A stretch of 64,000 nt of DNA from Methylacidiphilales bacterium. GTDB taxonomy: Bacteria > Verrucomicrobiota > Verrucomicrobiia > Methylacidiphilales > UBA1321. Positions 1 through 8,237 of this stretch are shown here, in pieces; the stretch's first letter is position 1, and every line of letters begins with the position of its first letter. The translations under genes and the position numbers were made by a program. The stretch spans positions 1 to 64,000 of the forward strand of contig JAJSLI010000021.1 in the NCBI GenBank assembly GCA_021272315.1. Reading direction: 5' to 3'. The notes below the pieces were generated by a model. That model saw only the letters and a program-made list of their open reading frames with translations. It was not told the DNA's origin and ran no database searches.

Positions 1-369
1 GGGTTCAACGAGCCGACGGGGTCGCTGAATTCGCGCACCTGGATCAAGATTTTGTCGGAGAAGACGCTCAAGGACAACGCAGCCCATTTCCGGACGCCGG
101 AAGAGCAGCCCCGGCATGTGGTGAGCATGGGGATTGGCACGATTTTGGAAGCGAAGCATTGCGTGGTGCTGGCCTGCGGCGCCCAGAAGAGCAGCGCGGT
201 GAAGGCGATGATCGAGGGGCCGGTCGCGTCGATGTGTCCGGCGTCGGCGCTGCAGCTCCACCCGCGCACCACGGTGATCGCGGACGCGGCGGCGGCGGCG
301 CGGCTCGACCATCCGGAGCATTACCGCTGGATCGAGCAGCACAAGCTCGATTGGCAGAAGTATGAGTAG
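1..369 (+). CDS. nagB: Glucosamine-6-phosphate deaminase (C-terminal part, 5' truncated by window)
   Basis: The reading frame is open from base 1 and stops with TAG at 367-369, so the ORF-track start at 52 is not the true start. The translation begins 'GFNEPTGSLNSRT' and continues with a 'HVVSMGIGTILEAKHCVVLACG' type segment, matching the C-terminal half of the NagB/GPI-like deaminase family. NagB converts glucosamine-6-phosphate to fructose-6-phosphate and ammonia in amino-sugar catabolism. About 122 residues are visible; the N-terminal part lies outside the window. The gene converges on the Nudix gene that ends at 400. Confidence 0.9.
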   Translation, partial: GFNEPTGSLNSRTWIKILSEKTLKDNAAHFRTPEEQPRHVVSMGIGTILEAKHCVVLACGAQKSSAVKAMIEGPVASMCPASALQLHPRTTVIADAAAAARLDHPEHYRWIEQHKLDWQKYE

Positions 370-399
370 TCCACCCTGTAGCGGCAACCACCGCTGCAG

Positions 400-900
400 T
401 TAAGAGCTGGCGCGGAGCTGGTCGATGAGCGGTCGGTCGGCCTCGGGAAATTGGAAATTGAGCAACTCGCCGGGGGCGACCCAGCGGAGGTCGGCGACTT
501 CGAGCTTCTGCGGTTCGCCGGAGAGGATGCTGACGGAGAAGAAATGGAGTCGCACGTCGCGGTCGGGGTAGGGATGGACGATGTAGTGAATTACGGGGCC
601 GATTTTGGTCTCGATGCCGACTTCCTCCTTGAGTTCGCGGTAAAGGGCCGTGGTGAGGTCTTCACCGGGATCGACTTTGCCGCCGGGAAATTCCCAGTAA
701 CCGCCGAGGGTATCGTCGGCCAGGCGCTGGGTGATGAGGAGGCGTCCGTCGTTGCGGCGAATGACCCCGGCGACGACGTCGATGGGCGGATGGGTGACGA
801 CGCGTTCGTGCGGAGGCACAAGATATCGGGGGGGTTTAAGGACTTTGCAGCGGAAGAAGGGCGCCGCGAGGGTCGATTCCGGCGACGCGGCTTCGGTCAT
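400..900 (-). CDS. Nudix hydrolase, MutT / 8-oxo-dGTP diphosphatase-like
   Basis: This is a 166-residue protein. The Nudix box is clear in '[20 protein letters not shown]' followed by EVGI, which fits GX5EX7REUXEEXGU. MutT-like enzymes hydrolyse nucleoside diphosphates linked to another moiety, typically clearing oxidised dNTPs. About 40 residues precede the Nudix core ('[20 protein letters not shown]'), an N-terminal extension compared with E. coli MutT. The start codon overlaps the stop of the upstream transaldolase-like gene as ATGA, so the two genes are probably translationally coupled. The exact substrate cannot be read from the sequence. Confidence 0.88.
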   Translation of the reverse strand: MTEAASPESTLAAPFFRCKVLKPPRYLVPPHERVVTHPPIDVVAGVIRRNDGRLLITQRLADDTLGGYWEFPGGKVDPGEDLTTALYRELKEEVGIETKIGPVIHYIVHPYPDRDVRLHFFSVSILSGEPQKLEVADLRWVAPGELLNFQFPEADRPLIDQLRASS

Positions 901-1541
901 TTCTTGGCTTTCTCCCAGTCGGCCAGGAACTGCTTGAGGCCGCTGTCGGTGAGGGGGTGGTGAAGGAGCTGCTTGATGACTTTGAACGGCGAGGTGATGA
1001 CGTCGCTGCCGATGCGGGCCGCTTCCAGAAAGTGCATGGGCGAGCGGGCGCTGGCGGTGAGAATCTGGGTCTCGTAGCCGTAGTTGTCGTAGACGGTGCG
1101 GATGTCGCGGATGACCTGCATGCCGTCCGTGCTGATGTCGTCGAGCCGGCCGACGAACGGGCTGATGTAAGTTGCCCCGGCCTTGGCGGCGAGGAGCGCC
1201 TGCGGAGCGGTGAAACAGAGGGTGACGTTGGTCTTGATGCCTTTGGCGGTTAAAACCTTCACGGCCTTGAGGCCCTCGGCGATGAGGGGAACCTTGACCA
1301 CGATGTTTTTATGCCAAGTGGCGAGTTCTTCTCCCTCCTTGATGATTTCGGGCGCGGTAACGCTAACGACTTCGGCGCTGATCGGGCCGTCGACAATTTC
1401 GGTGATCTCCATGATGAGCTGCTTGAAGGGCTTGCCGCTTTTGGAGGCGAGAGTCGGGTTGGTGGTCACGCCGTCAATCAGGCCCATGTCATGGGCTTCG
1501 CGAATTTCGTTGGTATCACCGGTGTCGATAAAGATCTTCAT
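897..1541 (-). CDS. fsa: Transaldolase / fructose-6-phosphate aldolase family
   Basis: The 214-residue protein starts '[20 protein letters not shown]' and carries '[13 protein letters not shown]' and the Schiff-base lysine region '[15 protein letters not shown]', as in the small MipB/TalC/FSA subfamily (about 215-220 residues) rather than the 320-residue TalB type. Such enzymes either transfer dihydroxyacetone units in the pentose phosphate pathway or cleave fructose-6-phosphate; sequence reading alone does not separate the two. It is the first gene of a two-gene unit with the Nudix hydrolase (4-bp overlap). Confidence 0.9.
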   Translation of the reverse strand: MKIFIDTGDTNEIREAHDMGLIDGVTTNPTLASKSGKPFKQLIMEITEIVDGPISAEVVSVTAPEIIKEGEELATWHKNIVVKVPLIAEGLKAVKVLTAKGIKTNVTLCFTAPQALLAAKAGATYISPFVGRLDDISTDGMQVIRDIRTVYDNYGYETQILTASARSPMHFLEAARIGSDVITSPFKVIKQLLHHPLTDSGLKQFLADWEKAKK

Positions 1542-1598
1542 AATGAGCCCAATTTATCAGCAGATGGCGTTGAAACAACCGGGAAAATGAGTCTGCCA

Positions 1599-2336
1599 TT
1601 AAATCGTTACGATGGGGTTGTCATTTTTTGATCCCTGACGCCAGCTTTCCAGAGACCCTTTGAGGCGACCGAGGGCTTGGCAGTGGAGTTGCGAGACGCG
1701 GGCAGGGGTGACGGCAAGAATGGCGGCGACATGGCGCAGAAGGACATTTTGGAGGTAGTGGAGGACGATGACCGTGGCCTCGGATTTCGGCAGTTTGCCG
1801 ATGCATTTGAGGAGGGTACGGCGGTCCTCGGCACTGACCATGGCTTGGTCGGGCCGCAGGTCGTGGGGGTTGGGAAGGCGCTCGGCGAGGGAGAGGCTTT
1901 CCTCGCCGTTGAGGTTTTCGTTTGTTTCGTCAAAGGAAACGAGCTTGCGGATCTGAATTTGGGTCTGAAAAGTGGCGAATTCGCCGGGCTCGATGCCAAG
2001 GGCGGTGGCAAGTTCGGTGTTGGTGGGCTTGCGGTCGAGTTGGCCGGTAAGGTGGGAAGTTGCGCATCTCATACGCCGCCGGTTCTTATGAATAGAACGG
2101 GGAGCCCAGTCCCATCGGCGTAACTCATCGAGCATGGCGCCACGGATGCGAACAGCGCAGAATCCGCGGAAGGAAGTGCCCTTGGAGACGTCATAGCGGT
2201 CTGCAGCCCTGATGTAACCGAGCAGGCCTGCACTCTGGAGATCATCCTGATCGAGATGGCGGGAAAGTTTGGCGGCGCAGACCCGGGCAAAACCTTGGGC
2301 CCAAGGAAGAAATTCCAATAGAAGGTCATAACTCAT
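1599..2336 (-). CDS. RNA polymerase sigma factor, FliA/WhiG (sigma-28) family
   Basis: The 245-residue protein shows sigma region 2 ('DQDDLQSAGLLGYIRAADRY', then 'SFRGFCAVRIRGAMLDELRR'), region 3 ('DRKPTNTELATALGIEPGEF') and region 4 with a helix-turn-helix ('LLRHVAAILAVTPARVSQLH'). Region 1.1 is absent, which is typical of FliA-type alternative sigma factors. No flagellar or chemotaxis gene is present in the window, so its regulon is unknown. The ATG at 2334-2336 touches an 11-bp inverted repeat and has no evident Shine-Dalgarno sequence in front of it. It is divergent from the TolB-like gene at 2544. Confidence 0.9.
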   Translation of the reverse strand: MSYDLLLEFLPWAQGFARVCAAKLSRHLDQDDLQSAGLLGYIRAADRYDVSKGTSFRGFCAVRIRGAMLDELRRWDWAPRSIHKNRRRMRCATSHLTGQLDRKPTNTELATALGIEPGEFATFQTQIQIRKLVSFDETNENLNGEESLSLAERLPNPHDLRPDQAMVSAEDRRTLLKCIGKLPKSEATVIVLHYLQNVLLRHVAAILAVTPARVSQLHCQALGRLKGSLESWRQGSKNDNPIVTI

Positions 2337-2360
2337 ATGTGTTACTTATGTAACACATAT
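2335..2360. promoter_or_regulatory. Perfect 11-bp inverted repeat at the sigma factor start codon
   Basis: The arms ATATGTGTTAC (2335-2345) and GTAACACATAT (2350-2360) are perfect inverted repeats separated by TTAT. The left arm overlaps two bases of the sigma-factor ATG. The symmetry and AT-rich ends suit a dimeric repressor operator; alternatively the mRNA could fold over the start region. The proposed function is inference. Confidence 0.6.
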
Positions 2361-2366
2361 CGTGAT

Positions 2367-2387
2367 ACGTCAACGAAAAAGTGACGT
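2367..2387. promoter_or_regulatory. Second inverted repeat in the sigma/TolB-like intergenic region
   Basis: ACGTCA (2367-2372) and TGACGT (2382-2387) are 6-bp inverted arms with a 9-nt spacer, 6 bp beyond the larger palindrome. It lies in the 207-bp divergent region and could be a second protein-binding site; the arms are short enough for chance. Confidence 0.3.
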
Positions 2388-2543
2388 TATGAGATGAGAC
2401 GCGTACGCTCAGGGTGCAAGGGGCTTTTTTCTCGCTCTTAGCGTAGCCTGAGTCTATTTTTGAGGTCGCAAAGCCTTGGCGCAAAAAAGTTTCGCGTAAC
2501 CTTTGGGCATGGCCGGCGTCTACCCGTTCAAGATAAGAGAAAC

Positions 2544-3674
2544 ATGTCACGACGCTCGCGCTTTTTTATTTTTGTGATGGTTGCGGCGGCTTGGCCGGGG
2601 GCGTTTCTTTTTGCGCAAGACGATACGGGCGCCGAGGGGTTTCATTTCAACGGGCCGGGGAAGGTCTGTCCGCAAATCGTTTCGTTGGTGGAGCGGACGG
2701 GCGGCCGGGTCGATTGGGGCGTCAACAACCTGATTGCCTACGACCAGATCGATCCGGAGGACCGGCGGTTCCAGGTCTGGGTGATGGCGCCGGACGGTTC
2801 CGGCAAGCGCAATGTTTCCAGCCTGAACTCGACGCTGGCGGCGATCGACGCGGGCAACCCGGTTTGGCATCCGTCGGGAAATTATCTTGTTTTAGAGGCG
2901 GCGGACATGCAGGCGCCGGATTGGGCGGCGACCAAGCCCGCGGTGTACAAGCGGATCACCAATCCGGGCGCGGGCTACAACAACGATCTGTGGCTGATCT
3001 CGACCGACGGCGCGCACGCGGCGTGGCTGTCGCAACTTAACCCGGGCCAGGGTGTGCTGCACCCCCGCTTTTCGCACGCGGGCGACCAGTTGCTATGGGG
3101 TGAATTGGAATCGACGAACCCGCAGAAGTGGGTGATGAAAGTGGGCAAGTTCCGGGTCGGCTCCGACGGGCCGCACCTGACCGACGTGCGGACACTCGAC
3201 CCGTTGAATAACGCGTTTTACGAGACGGACGATTTCTCGCCCGATGATAAAAAGATTCTTTTCGCGACCACAAAAACGGCGGGCGATTTCAAGCACATGA
3301 GCATCGTCGAGATGGACCTGGCTTCGGGTGCGACGAGGGAACTCACCGGCTCGGATGAGGGAAACGAGCACGCCAATTATTCCCCCGACGGGTCGAAGAT
3401 CATCTGGGCTTCGAGCCGGGACATTCCGCAAAACGATGCGCTAAAAATAACCCGCAACGATTATTGGATCATGAATGCCGACGGGTCGGATAAAAAGCGG
3501 CTGACCTTTTTTAACCAGCCGGGCGCGCCCGAGTACCGGGCCTCATTCAACATCGCGTCCGACATGAGCTGGGCGCCGGACGGGAAGGCATTCGTGGCCT
3601 ATCTGCAACTGCGCACCACGGGCGAAGCGGCGAATGATTTCACAGGCTCGATCCTGCGGATCACGCTGCCTTAG
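2544..3674 (+). CDS. Exported TolB-like beta-propeller (PD40 repeat) protein
   Basis: The ORF opens at 2460, but the start at 2544 ('MSRRSRFFIFVMVAAAWPGA') gives a clean signal peptide ending near 'FLFAQDD', so I use 376 residues. At least five blade signatures of the TolB/PD40 type follow, for example 'WHPSGNYLVLEAAD', 'DFSPDDKKILFATTK', 'NYSPDGSKIIWASSRD' and 'SWAPDGKAFVAYLQ'. It should be a periplasmic or secreted propeller. It lacks the TolB N-terminal domain, and a true tolB exists at 54.7 kb, so it is not TolB itself. Its ligand is unknown. Confidence 0.75.
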   Translation: MSRRSRFFIFVMVAAAWPGAFLFAQDDTGAEGFHFNGPGKVCPQIVSLVERTGGRVDWGVNNLIAYDQIDPEDRRFQVWVMAPDGSGKRNVSSLNSTLAAIDAGNPVWHPSGNYLVLEAADMQAPDWAATKPAVYKRITNPGAGYNNDLWLISTDGAHAAWLSQLNPGQGVLHPRFSHAGDQLLWGELESTNPQKWVMKVGKFRVGSDGPHLTDVRTLDPLNNAFYETDDFSPDDKKILFATTKTAGDFKHMSIVEMDLASGATRELTGSDEGNEHANYSPDGSKIIWASSRDIPQNDALKITRNDYWIMNADGSDKKRLTFFNQPGAPEYRASFNIASDMSWAPDGKAFVAYLQLRTTGEAANDFTGSILRITLP

Positions 3675-3734
3675 CCGGCTTCTCGCATTGACCTGCCCGG
3701 CGGAATGGGCGAATTTGTCCGGGTTCAGGCCAAT

Positions 3735-3821
3735 GGACGAGTGGCAGAGTGGTTGAATGCGGCTGACTTGAAATCAGCTTTACCCTCGCGGGTAACGTGG
3801 GTTCGAATCCTACCTCGTCCG
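3735..3821 (+). tRNA. tRNA-Ser (anticodon UGA)
   Basis: The acceptor stem GGACGAG (3735-3741) pairs with CTCGTCC (3814-3820), with G as discriminator base. The anticodon loop CTTGAAA sits in the stem GCTGA/TCAGC and gives UGA. A long variable arm (TACCC/GGGTA) and a T-loop 'GTTCGAATC' confirm a class II serine tRNA. CCA is not encoded. A run of six T follows directly and may terminate transcription. Confidence 0.96.
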
Positions 3822-3906
3822 CTTTTTTGCAAGTTAACATGCGGCAACCGCCGTAGATTTTTTTCCAAGGCTTGTCCTGTACCCTTGCTTTTGTATCGTA
3901 ACCTTT

Positions 3907-5472
3907 GTGTATAACTCGAGAAAGACCGGGTTCGCGGTTGTTTTCATTAAATCACTCGTCATCTTTGCTGCTTTGGCAATTCCAGGGCATCTGCTTGCGA
4001 CCGATGCCGCCAAGGACGCATCACCGCTAACGGTTGGGCACGGTTCCGGCCTTCCTGCCCTGAAAGTTGAAGGAAACCTCCTCGTGGCCAATGGCCGGCC
4101 CATTCGTTTGCGTGGCATCAACTGGGGTTGGTGGCATCTGTGCGGAACCCGGTACTCCGAAACCGACATGCAACACTTGGCCCAGTGGGGAGCCAACACG
4201 GTCCGGCTCGCGTTTTCGTACAACGACCTTGAGACCGACGACAATCCCGCTGTCTGGAAGGAAGACGGCTTTAAGCAATTCGACGACGTTGCGCAATGGG
4301 CGAAGCGTTATGGCCTTTATGTTATTTTGGATATGCACGTCACGCCAGGAGGCCAAAGCCCGCAGCCCTACTGTGCGGGCGGACGCAACAGCCTCTGGAC
4401 GGATGCGAGTGAGCAGTCGCGGTTCATCGCCCTCTGGAGCGAGATCGCCCGGCGCTACCGCAACCGGCCGGAGGTCGCCGCCTATGAATTGCTGAACGAG
4501 CCGGGCTCGGGTCAAAAGACGCCGGAATTACTCCACAGTATTGATCAGCGGGCCATCACCGCCATCCGGGCCGTGGACCCGAATAAGATCATCGTGGTCG
4601 GAGGCGACGTTGGATCGGGGCCGGATCAGCTCACCGAAGCGATGAAATTTTCCGACAATAATATCCTCTACACCTTCCATTGGTACTTGGGAGCGGGTGG
4701 CAACGAGGATTTTGTCAGCGAAGTAAAACAGGATTCGGGAATTGCGGGCACTCACGACTGGGTTAAAATCGAGAAAACCGTCCAAGTTCCGCCCGGCGCG
4801 GACCACATGAGCGTCGTCGTTCGATCGACCCGCAACTTCGGATCGGCCTGGTTTGATGACGTCGAGGTGGACGATGCCTCGGGAAAAGTCCTGCAATCTT
4901 ATGGCTTTGACCAAGGCACGCAGGGTTACCATCCCGAGGCTCTACCGGAAACCATGTCCTTCGATCCTTCGATGGGACACGACAAACCCGGAAGCCTCAA
5001 AGTGCACGCATCAACCGAATTCAATGACTGGGCCGGCTGGGTGAGCAAGCGCCTGCCCGTTGAGCCGGGCCAGTCCTATCACGTCTCCACCTGGGTGAAG
5101 CTCGATCAAGCCACGGGAGACACTTTTCTGAACGTGCAATTCTTCAGGGTCAAAACACAACTCGATCTCGATGCGTTTCAAAAGAAAATCATCCCCGCCG
5201 TCGACTTCGCCAAAAAATTCAACGTCCCGGTCTGGGTGGGCGAATTCGGCTGCGATGCCTCAAATCCGGATCTTCAACCCAAGTGGGTAAACGCCTGCAT
5301 TTCGCTCTTTGAAAAGAACGGTTTTAGCTGGACCTATTGGAACGACAGGTCAACCGCCTCTCCGGCGGGGATGGATTTGCAGTCCGAACATGCAGACGGC
5401 AGCGACTATCCGGTGAACGAGCGCCTCCTGGCGGTGTTTCGCGCCGGCTGGGCCCTGAATCAACCCTTCTGA
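3907..5472 (+). CDS. Secreted glycoside hydrolase family 5 (cellulase-type) with an inserted beta-sandwich-like region
   Basis: The 521-residue protein starts at GTG 3907 and has a signal peptide ('FIKSLVIFAALAIPGHLLAT'). The GH5 barrel is visible from about residue 52: 'LRGINWGWW', 'WGANTVRLAF', acid/base E198 in 'YELLNEPGSG', H258 in 'YTFHWY' and nucleophile E446 in 'VWVGEFGCDA'. Between residues about 270 and 415, between the HWY strand and the nucleophile strand, sits extra sequence resembling a CBM4/9-type sandwich ('WFDDVEVDD', 'VEPGQSYHVSTWVKL'). Likely substrates are beta-1,4-glucans or mannans, cleaved outside the cytoplasm. No other carbohydrate gene is adjacent. The Shine-Dalgarno is weak and no in-frame ATG offers a better start. 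Confidence 0.88.
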   Translation: MYNSRKTGFAVVFIKSLVIFAALAIPGHLLATDAAKDASPLTVGHGSGLPALKVEGNLLVANGRPIRLRGINWGWWHLCGTRYSETDMQHLAQWGANTVRLAFSYNDLETDDNPAVWKEDGFKQFDDVAQWAKRYGLYVILDMHVTPGGQSPQPYCAGGRNSLWTDASEQSRFIALWSEIARRYRNRPEVAAYELLNEPGSGQKTPELLHSIDQRAITAIRAVDPNKIIVVGGDVGSGPDQLTEAMKFSDNNILYTFHWYLGAGGNEDFVSEVKQDSGIAGTHDWVKIEKTVQVPPGADHMSVVVRSTRNFGSAWFDDVEVDDASGKVLQSYGFDQGTQGYHPEALPETMSFDPSMGHDKPGSLKVHASTEFNDWAGWVSKRLPVEPGQSYHVSTWVKLDQATGDTFLNVQFFRVKTQLDLDAFQKKIIPAVDFAKKFNVPVWVGEFGCDASNPDLQPKWVNACISLFEKNGFSWTYWNDRSTASPAGMDLQSEHADGSDYPVNERLLAVFRAGWALNQPF

Positions 5473-5490
5473 AGCGCCGAAATGCTTCCA

Positions 5491-5521
5491 GGTTCTTCTT
5501 TTTGTGTTTGAGCGAAGAACC
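5491..5521 (+). terminator. Possible hairpin after the GH5 gene
   Basis: GGTTCTTC (5491-5498) and GAAGAACC (5514-5521) form a perfect 8-bp stem with a 15-nt loop, 19 bp after the GH5 stop. There is no T-run downstream, so intrinsic termination is uncertain. Confidence 0.35.
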
Positions 5522-5566
5522 AACGGCAAGCCTTGCGTCGGTTAACAAATCTGTTATTTCTCCTGC

Positions 5567-6115
5567 ATGCGCCCCTTGTTTGGCGGCCTCATCGCCGCAG
5601 CCTCTTTCGTACTCACCGCCATGAACCTTTTCGCCACTCCCGTTGAGTCTCTCTATGAACTCAAGGTCAACTCCCTCGACGGTCAGCCCGTCGATCTCGG
5701 CCAGTACAAGGGTCACGTCGTGCTGGTGGTCAATGTCGCCTCAAAGTGCGGCTTCACGCCCCAGTATGCCGGCCTGGAAAAACTTTACCTCGATTACAAG
5801 GACAAGGGTTTTTTCATTCTCGGTTTCCCGTCGAACGATTTTGGCCATCAGGAGCCGGGCACGCCCGAGGAGATTGCGGCTTTTTGCACCAGCAAATACA
5901 ACGTCACGTTTCCGATGTTTGAGAAAGTTGTGACCAAGGGCGACGGACAATCGCCGGTCTATCAATTTCTCACCACCGGATTCCCCGCGCCGACTTGGAA
6001 CTTCTGCAAGTATCTCGTTGATCCCAACGGCAAAGTGCTCAAGGAGTTTCCCAGCAAGGTGAAACCAGATGACAAGGAATTGACCGACGCAATTGACGCT
6101 GCGTTGAAGGGGTGA
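5567..6115 (+). CDS. Glutathione peroxidase family protein (Cys type), exported
   Basis: The 182-residue protein has an N-terminal signal-like segment ('MRPLFGGLIAAASFVLTA'). The peroxidatic cysteine is C61 in 'NVASKCGFTPQY', with Q95 in 'NDFGHQEPG' and W144-N145 in 'PTWNFCKYLV' completing the GPx tetrad. Selenocysteine is not used. Bacterial Cys-GPx enzymes usually reduce peroxides with thioredoxin rather than glutathione, so here it is probably a periplasmic thiol peroxidase. It converges with the channel gene ending at 6166. Confidence 0.9.
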   Translation: MRPLFGGLIAAASFVLTAMNLFATPVESLYELKVNSLDGQPVDLGQYKGHVVLVVNVASKCGFTPQYAGLEKLYLDYKDKGFFILGFPSNDFGHQEPGTPEEIAAFCTSKYNVTFPMFEKVVTKGDGQSPVYQFLTTGFPAPTWNFCKYLVDPNGKVLKEFPSKVKPDDKELTDAIDAALKG

Positions 6116-6165
6116 AGGGATGGGTATTCATCCAATAGGGGTGAATATATTCCCGGGGCAACCGG

Positions 6166-6963
6166 CTATTCCTTCTGCGACAGGACCTGTTGATTGCTTG
6201 TTTCCAGCGCCTCGACTTTTTCACGCAACAATTTCATTTCTTCGAGCACCAGCTTGAGTTCAGAATCTTCCTCTTTTTGCATTTTTTGCATGGGTTCAAG
6301 AAAGACGGTGGCGATGTAAGCCGTGATGCAGCCAAAGAGGCAAACGCCGGTGGCCATCAGGAAAAGCGCGACGGCGCGTCCGCCCTCGGTCACGGGATAT
6401 TTTTCGCAGGAGACCGTGGTGATGGTGCTGAAGGACCACCAAAGCGCGTCTTCCGATGTTTTGATGTTTGAATCGGGCGAGAAGGTTTCAAAATTCAGTA
6501 CAGCGATGGCCGAGAAAACCGCGACCAGAAAGGAAACGAGAATGACCGAAATCACTCCGGTCCGGGCCCGGTGCCGAAAGAGAAAGTGCGCGATGATTTT
6601 GGTGGAGCGGAAAGCGCGGAGAATGCGGAACATCCGGATGATTCGAAGCAAGCGTATGTGGTTGGAGGCGGGCAGGAATAGAATTGGAATGCTGGAAATA
6701 AAATCGATCCAGCCCCACTTCATAAATTCGAGCTTGGAGGGCGCTTTCCAGAGCCGAAAAAAGAAATCCCATAAAAAGAAAACGCAGACGACCAAATCCA
6801 TTCCATCGAGAATTTCGTTTGTTTCCGGTGAGAGATCACGGACGAAGGTTTGAATGGCAAAAACGATGAGGACGTAAACGGAAAGAATCAGAATGATGAT
6901 CTGAAGCATGCCGGGTTCATCGGACTCCTTGTTTGCGACCGCTTCGTTTTCTGGTTCGGGCAT
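6166..6963 (-). CDS. Voltage-gated-type ion channel with non-canonical selectivity filter
   Basis: The 265-residue protein has the six-segment layout: S1 'MLQIIILILSVYVLIVFAI', S2 'MDLVVCVFFLWDFFF', S3 'WIDFISSIPIL', an S4 with basic residues every third position ('RLLRIIRMFRILRAFR'), S5, a pore helix, S6 and a C-terminal coiled coil ('LVLEEMKLLREKVEALET'). The pore is otherwise K+-channel-like ('EDALWWSFSTITTV'), but the filter reads TTVSCEKYPVT where TTVGYGDxxPVT is expected. I checked this on the DNA and there is no frameshift. A cation channel is likely; K+ selectivity is doubtful. Confidence 0.82.
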   Translation of the reverse strand: MPEPENEAVANKESDEPGMLQIIILILSVYVLIVFAIQTFVRDLSPETNEILDGMDLVVCVFFLWDFFFRLWKAPSKLEFMKWGWIDFISSIPILFLPASNHIRLLRIIRMFRILRAFRSTKIIAHFLFRHRARTGVISVILVSFLVAVFSAIAVLNFETFSPDSNIKTSEDALWWSFSTITTVSCEKYPVTEGGRAVALFLMATGVCLFGCITAYIATVFLEPMQKMQKEEDSELKLVLEEMKLLREKVEALETSNQQVLSQKE

Positions 6964-7156
6964 AATCGGAAGTTTTTAGACAAGAGCCGTTTGAACTGTG
7001 ATGCAAACAGGTGACGTTCTGGTGTCATTTCGACTAAGCGGTCGGATGCAGGGCAATGAACCGGCTTCCGTTTCAACGACGGGGATTGTCACAAAATTGG
7101 CACGGTACAGTCGTTGACGACCGGCTCGGTTTCACGTTGGCTTTATGGAATTATCC

Positions 7157-7164
7157 AAAGGAGG
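7157..7164 (+). promoter_or_regulatory. Strong Shine-Dalgarno that sets the carbonic anhydrase start
   Basis: AAAGGAGG precedes the ATG at 7168 by 3 nt. This supports 7168 over the TTG at 7114 listed in the ORF track. Confidence 0.7.
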
Positions 7165-7167
7165 CCC

Positions 7168-7818
7168 ATGTTATTTTCGGAACAAACTCCAGCCAGTGAT
7201 CGCAACGGAATCAACTCCGGGTTTCCTCAAGGTACAAGCCACACGCTGCGGGAGATTCTCGAGGCTAACCGCGCCTATGCTGAAAATTTTGGCGATAAAG
7301 CCAGGCTGATCGGCGCGCCCCGCCGCCGCATGGCGATTTTAACCTGCATGGATGCGAGGATGGATCCCGCCAAGTTCAGCGGACTAAACGAGGGCGATGC
7401 CCATGTTATTCGCAATGCGGGCGGGCGGGCCAGCGACGATGCCATCCGCTCGCTCGTTGTGTCGTGCAAGTTAATGGGCACAACCGATTGGTTCGTCATA
7501 CACCACAGCGGCTGCGGCATGCAGTCCTACACCGATGACGAAATCAGGCATTTGCTTGGACTGGATACCGATGAGCATCCCGAAGGCAGCAAGTGGCATG
7601 ATGTCAAAAAAAGCGCCCAAACGCCGGCCGATATTCATTGGCTGACCTTCAGTGACCTGGTGCAAAGCATCGTTGATGATGTCAAACGCATCCGCCAACA
7701 TCCGCTCGTGCCACCCTCGGTGGCGATTTGCGGCTACATCTACCACATACATCACGGCATGCTGGAGCCCGTGCCCGAGGCGAATCGGATCGGAGCGCCG
7801 CAGATGGAGCCAGCCTAG
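7168..7818 (+). CDS. Beta-class carbonic anhydrase
   Basis: Counted from ATG 7168 the protein has 216 residues. The zinc site is C60-x-D62-x-R64 in 'LTCMDARMD' with H113 and C116 in 'IHHSGCGM', the arrangement of beta-carbonic anhydrases. 'VIRNAGGRASDDAIRSLVV' is also typical of the family, close to the short Rv1284-like subgroup. It interconverts CO2 and bicarbonate in the cytoplasm. It stands alone and overlaps by 4 bp the end of the convergent hypothetical gene. Confidence 0.9.
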   Translation: MLFSEQTPASDRNGINSGFPQGTSHTLREILEANRAYAENFGDKARLIGAPRRRMAILTCMDARMDPAKFSGLNEGDAHVIRNAGGRASDDAIRSLVVSCKLMGTTDWFVIHHSGCGMQSYTDDEIRHLLGLDTDEHPEGSKWHDVKKSAQTPADIHWLTFSDLVQSIVDDVKRIRQHPLVPPSVAICGYIYHIHHGMLEPVPEANRIGAPQMEPA

Positions 7819-8183
7819 GTTTGGTGATGGGGTTCGTGGCCGGACTTGGCCCGCTTGCTTGGTGTTCTGTCTTTTGTAAAACCGGTTTGTTGCAAAATGT
7901 GCAAAAAGCTTTCGCGTAGAAGAGCCCGTTTCTTGTTGGAAAAAAGCATCTTCGCCCAGAAGGGCGCGGACCCAAATATGGTGACGCGGTGGGGCGCAAA
8001 CCAGACCTCCCATTTCACCGGATGAGTCGTGACGTGGAGCAGGTGGTCGTTTCCCCTGTCCCACTCATGGGAGGTGGGCCACTTCGACCTCGGCGCATTT
8101 TTCTTCAGGAATTGATCGAGAGCTTTGCGCCTGGGGGCGGTCAGCGGATGCTCAATATTGAATTCGTAAATTTTTTCTTTCAT
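7815..8183 (-). CDS. Hypothetical protein, 122 aa
   Basis: No family is recognised. The protein starts 'MKEKIYEFNIEHPLTAPRRK' and contains 'KWEVWFAPHRVTIFGSAPFW', an amphipathic stretch that could be a beta-strand pair, with a basic C-terminus. It has no signal peptide or clear transmembrane segment. A composition unlike a random antisense frame and convergent packing (4-bp overlap with the carbonic anhydrase gene) support it as a real gene. Confidence 0.5.
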   Translation of the reverse strand: MKEKIYEFNIEHPLTAPRRKALDQFLKKNAPRSKWPTSHEWDRGNDHLLHVTTHPVKWEVWFAPHRVTIFGSAPFWAKMLFSNKKRALLRESFLHILQQTGFTKDRTPSKRAKSGHEPHHQT

Positions 8184-8237
8184 CGACGAAAAGTCATTAC
8201 CCGTCGTGCAGCCGGGAGATGGAAGGACGAATATGGA

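Noticed and set aside
2404-2452. TACGCT/AGCGTA and CTCAGG/CCTGAG pairs in the sigma/TolB-like gap
   Set aside because: The arms cannot nest into one structure and are short; likely chance.
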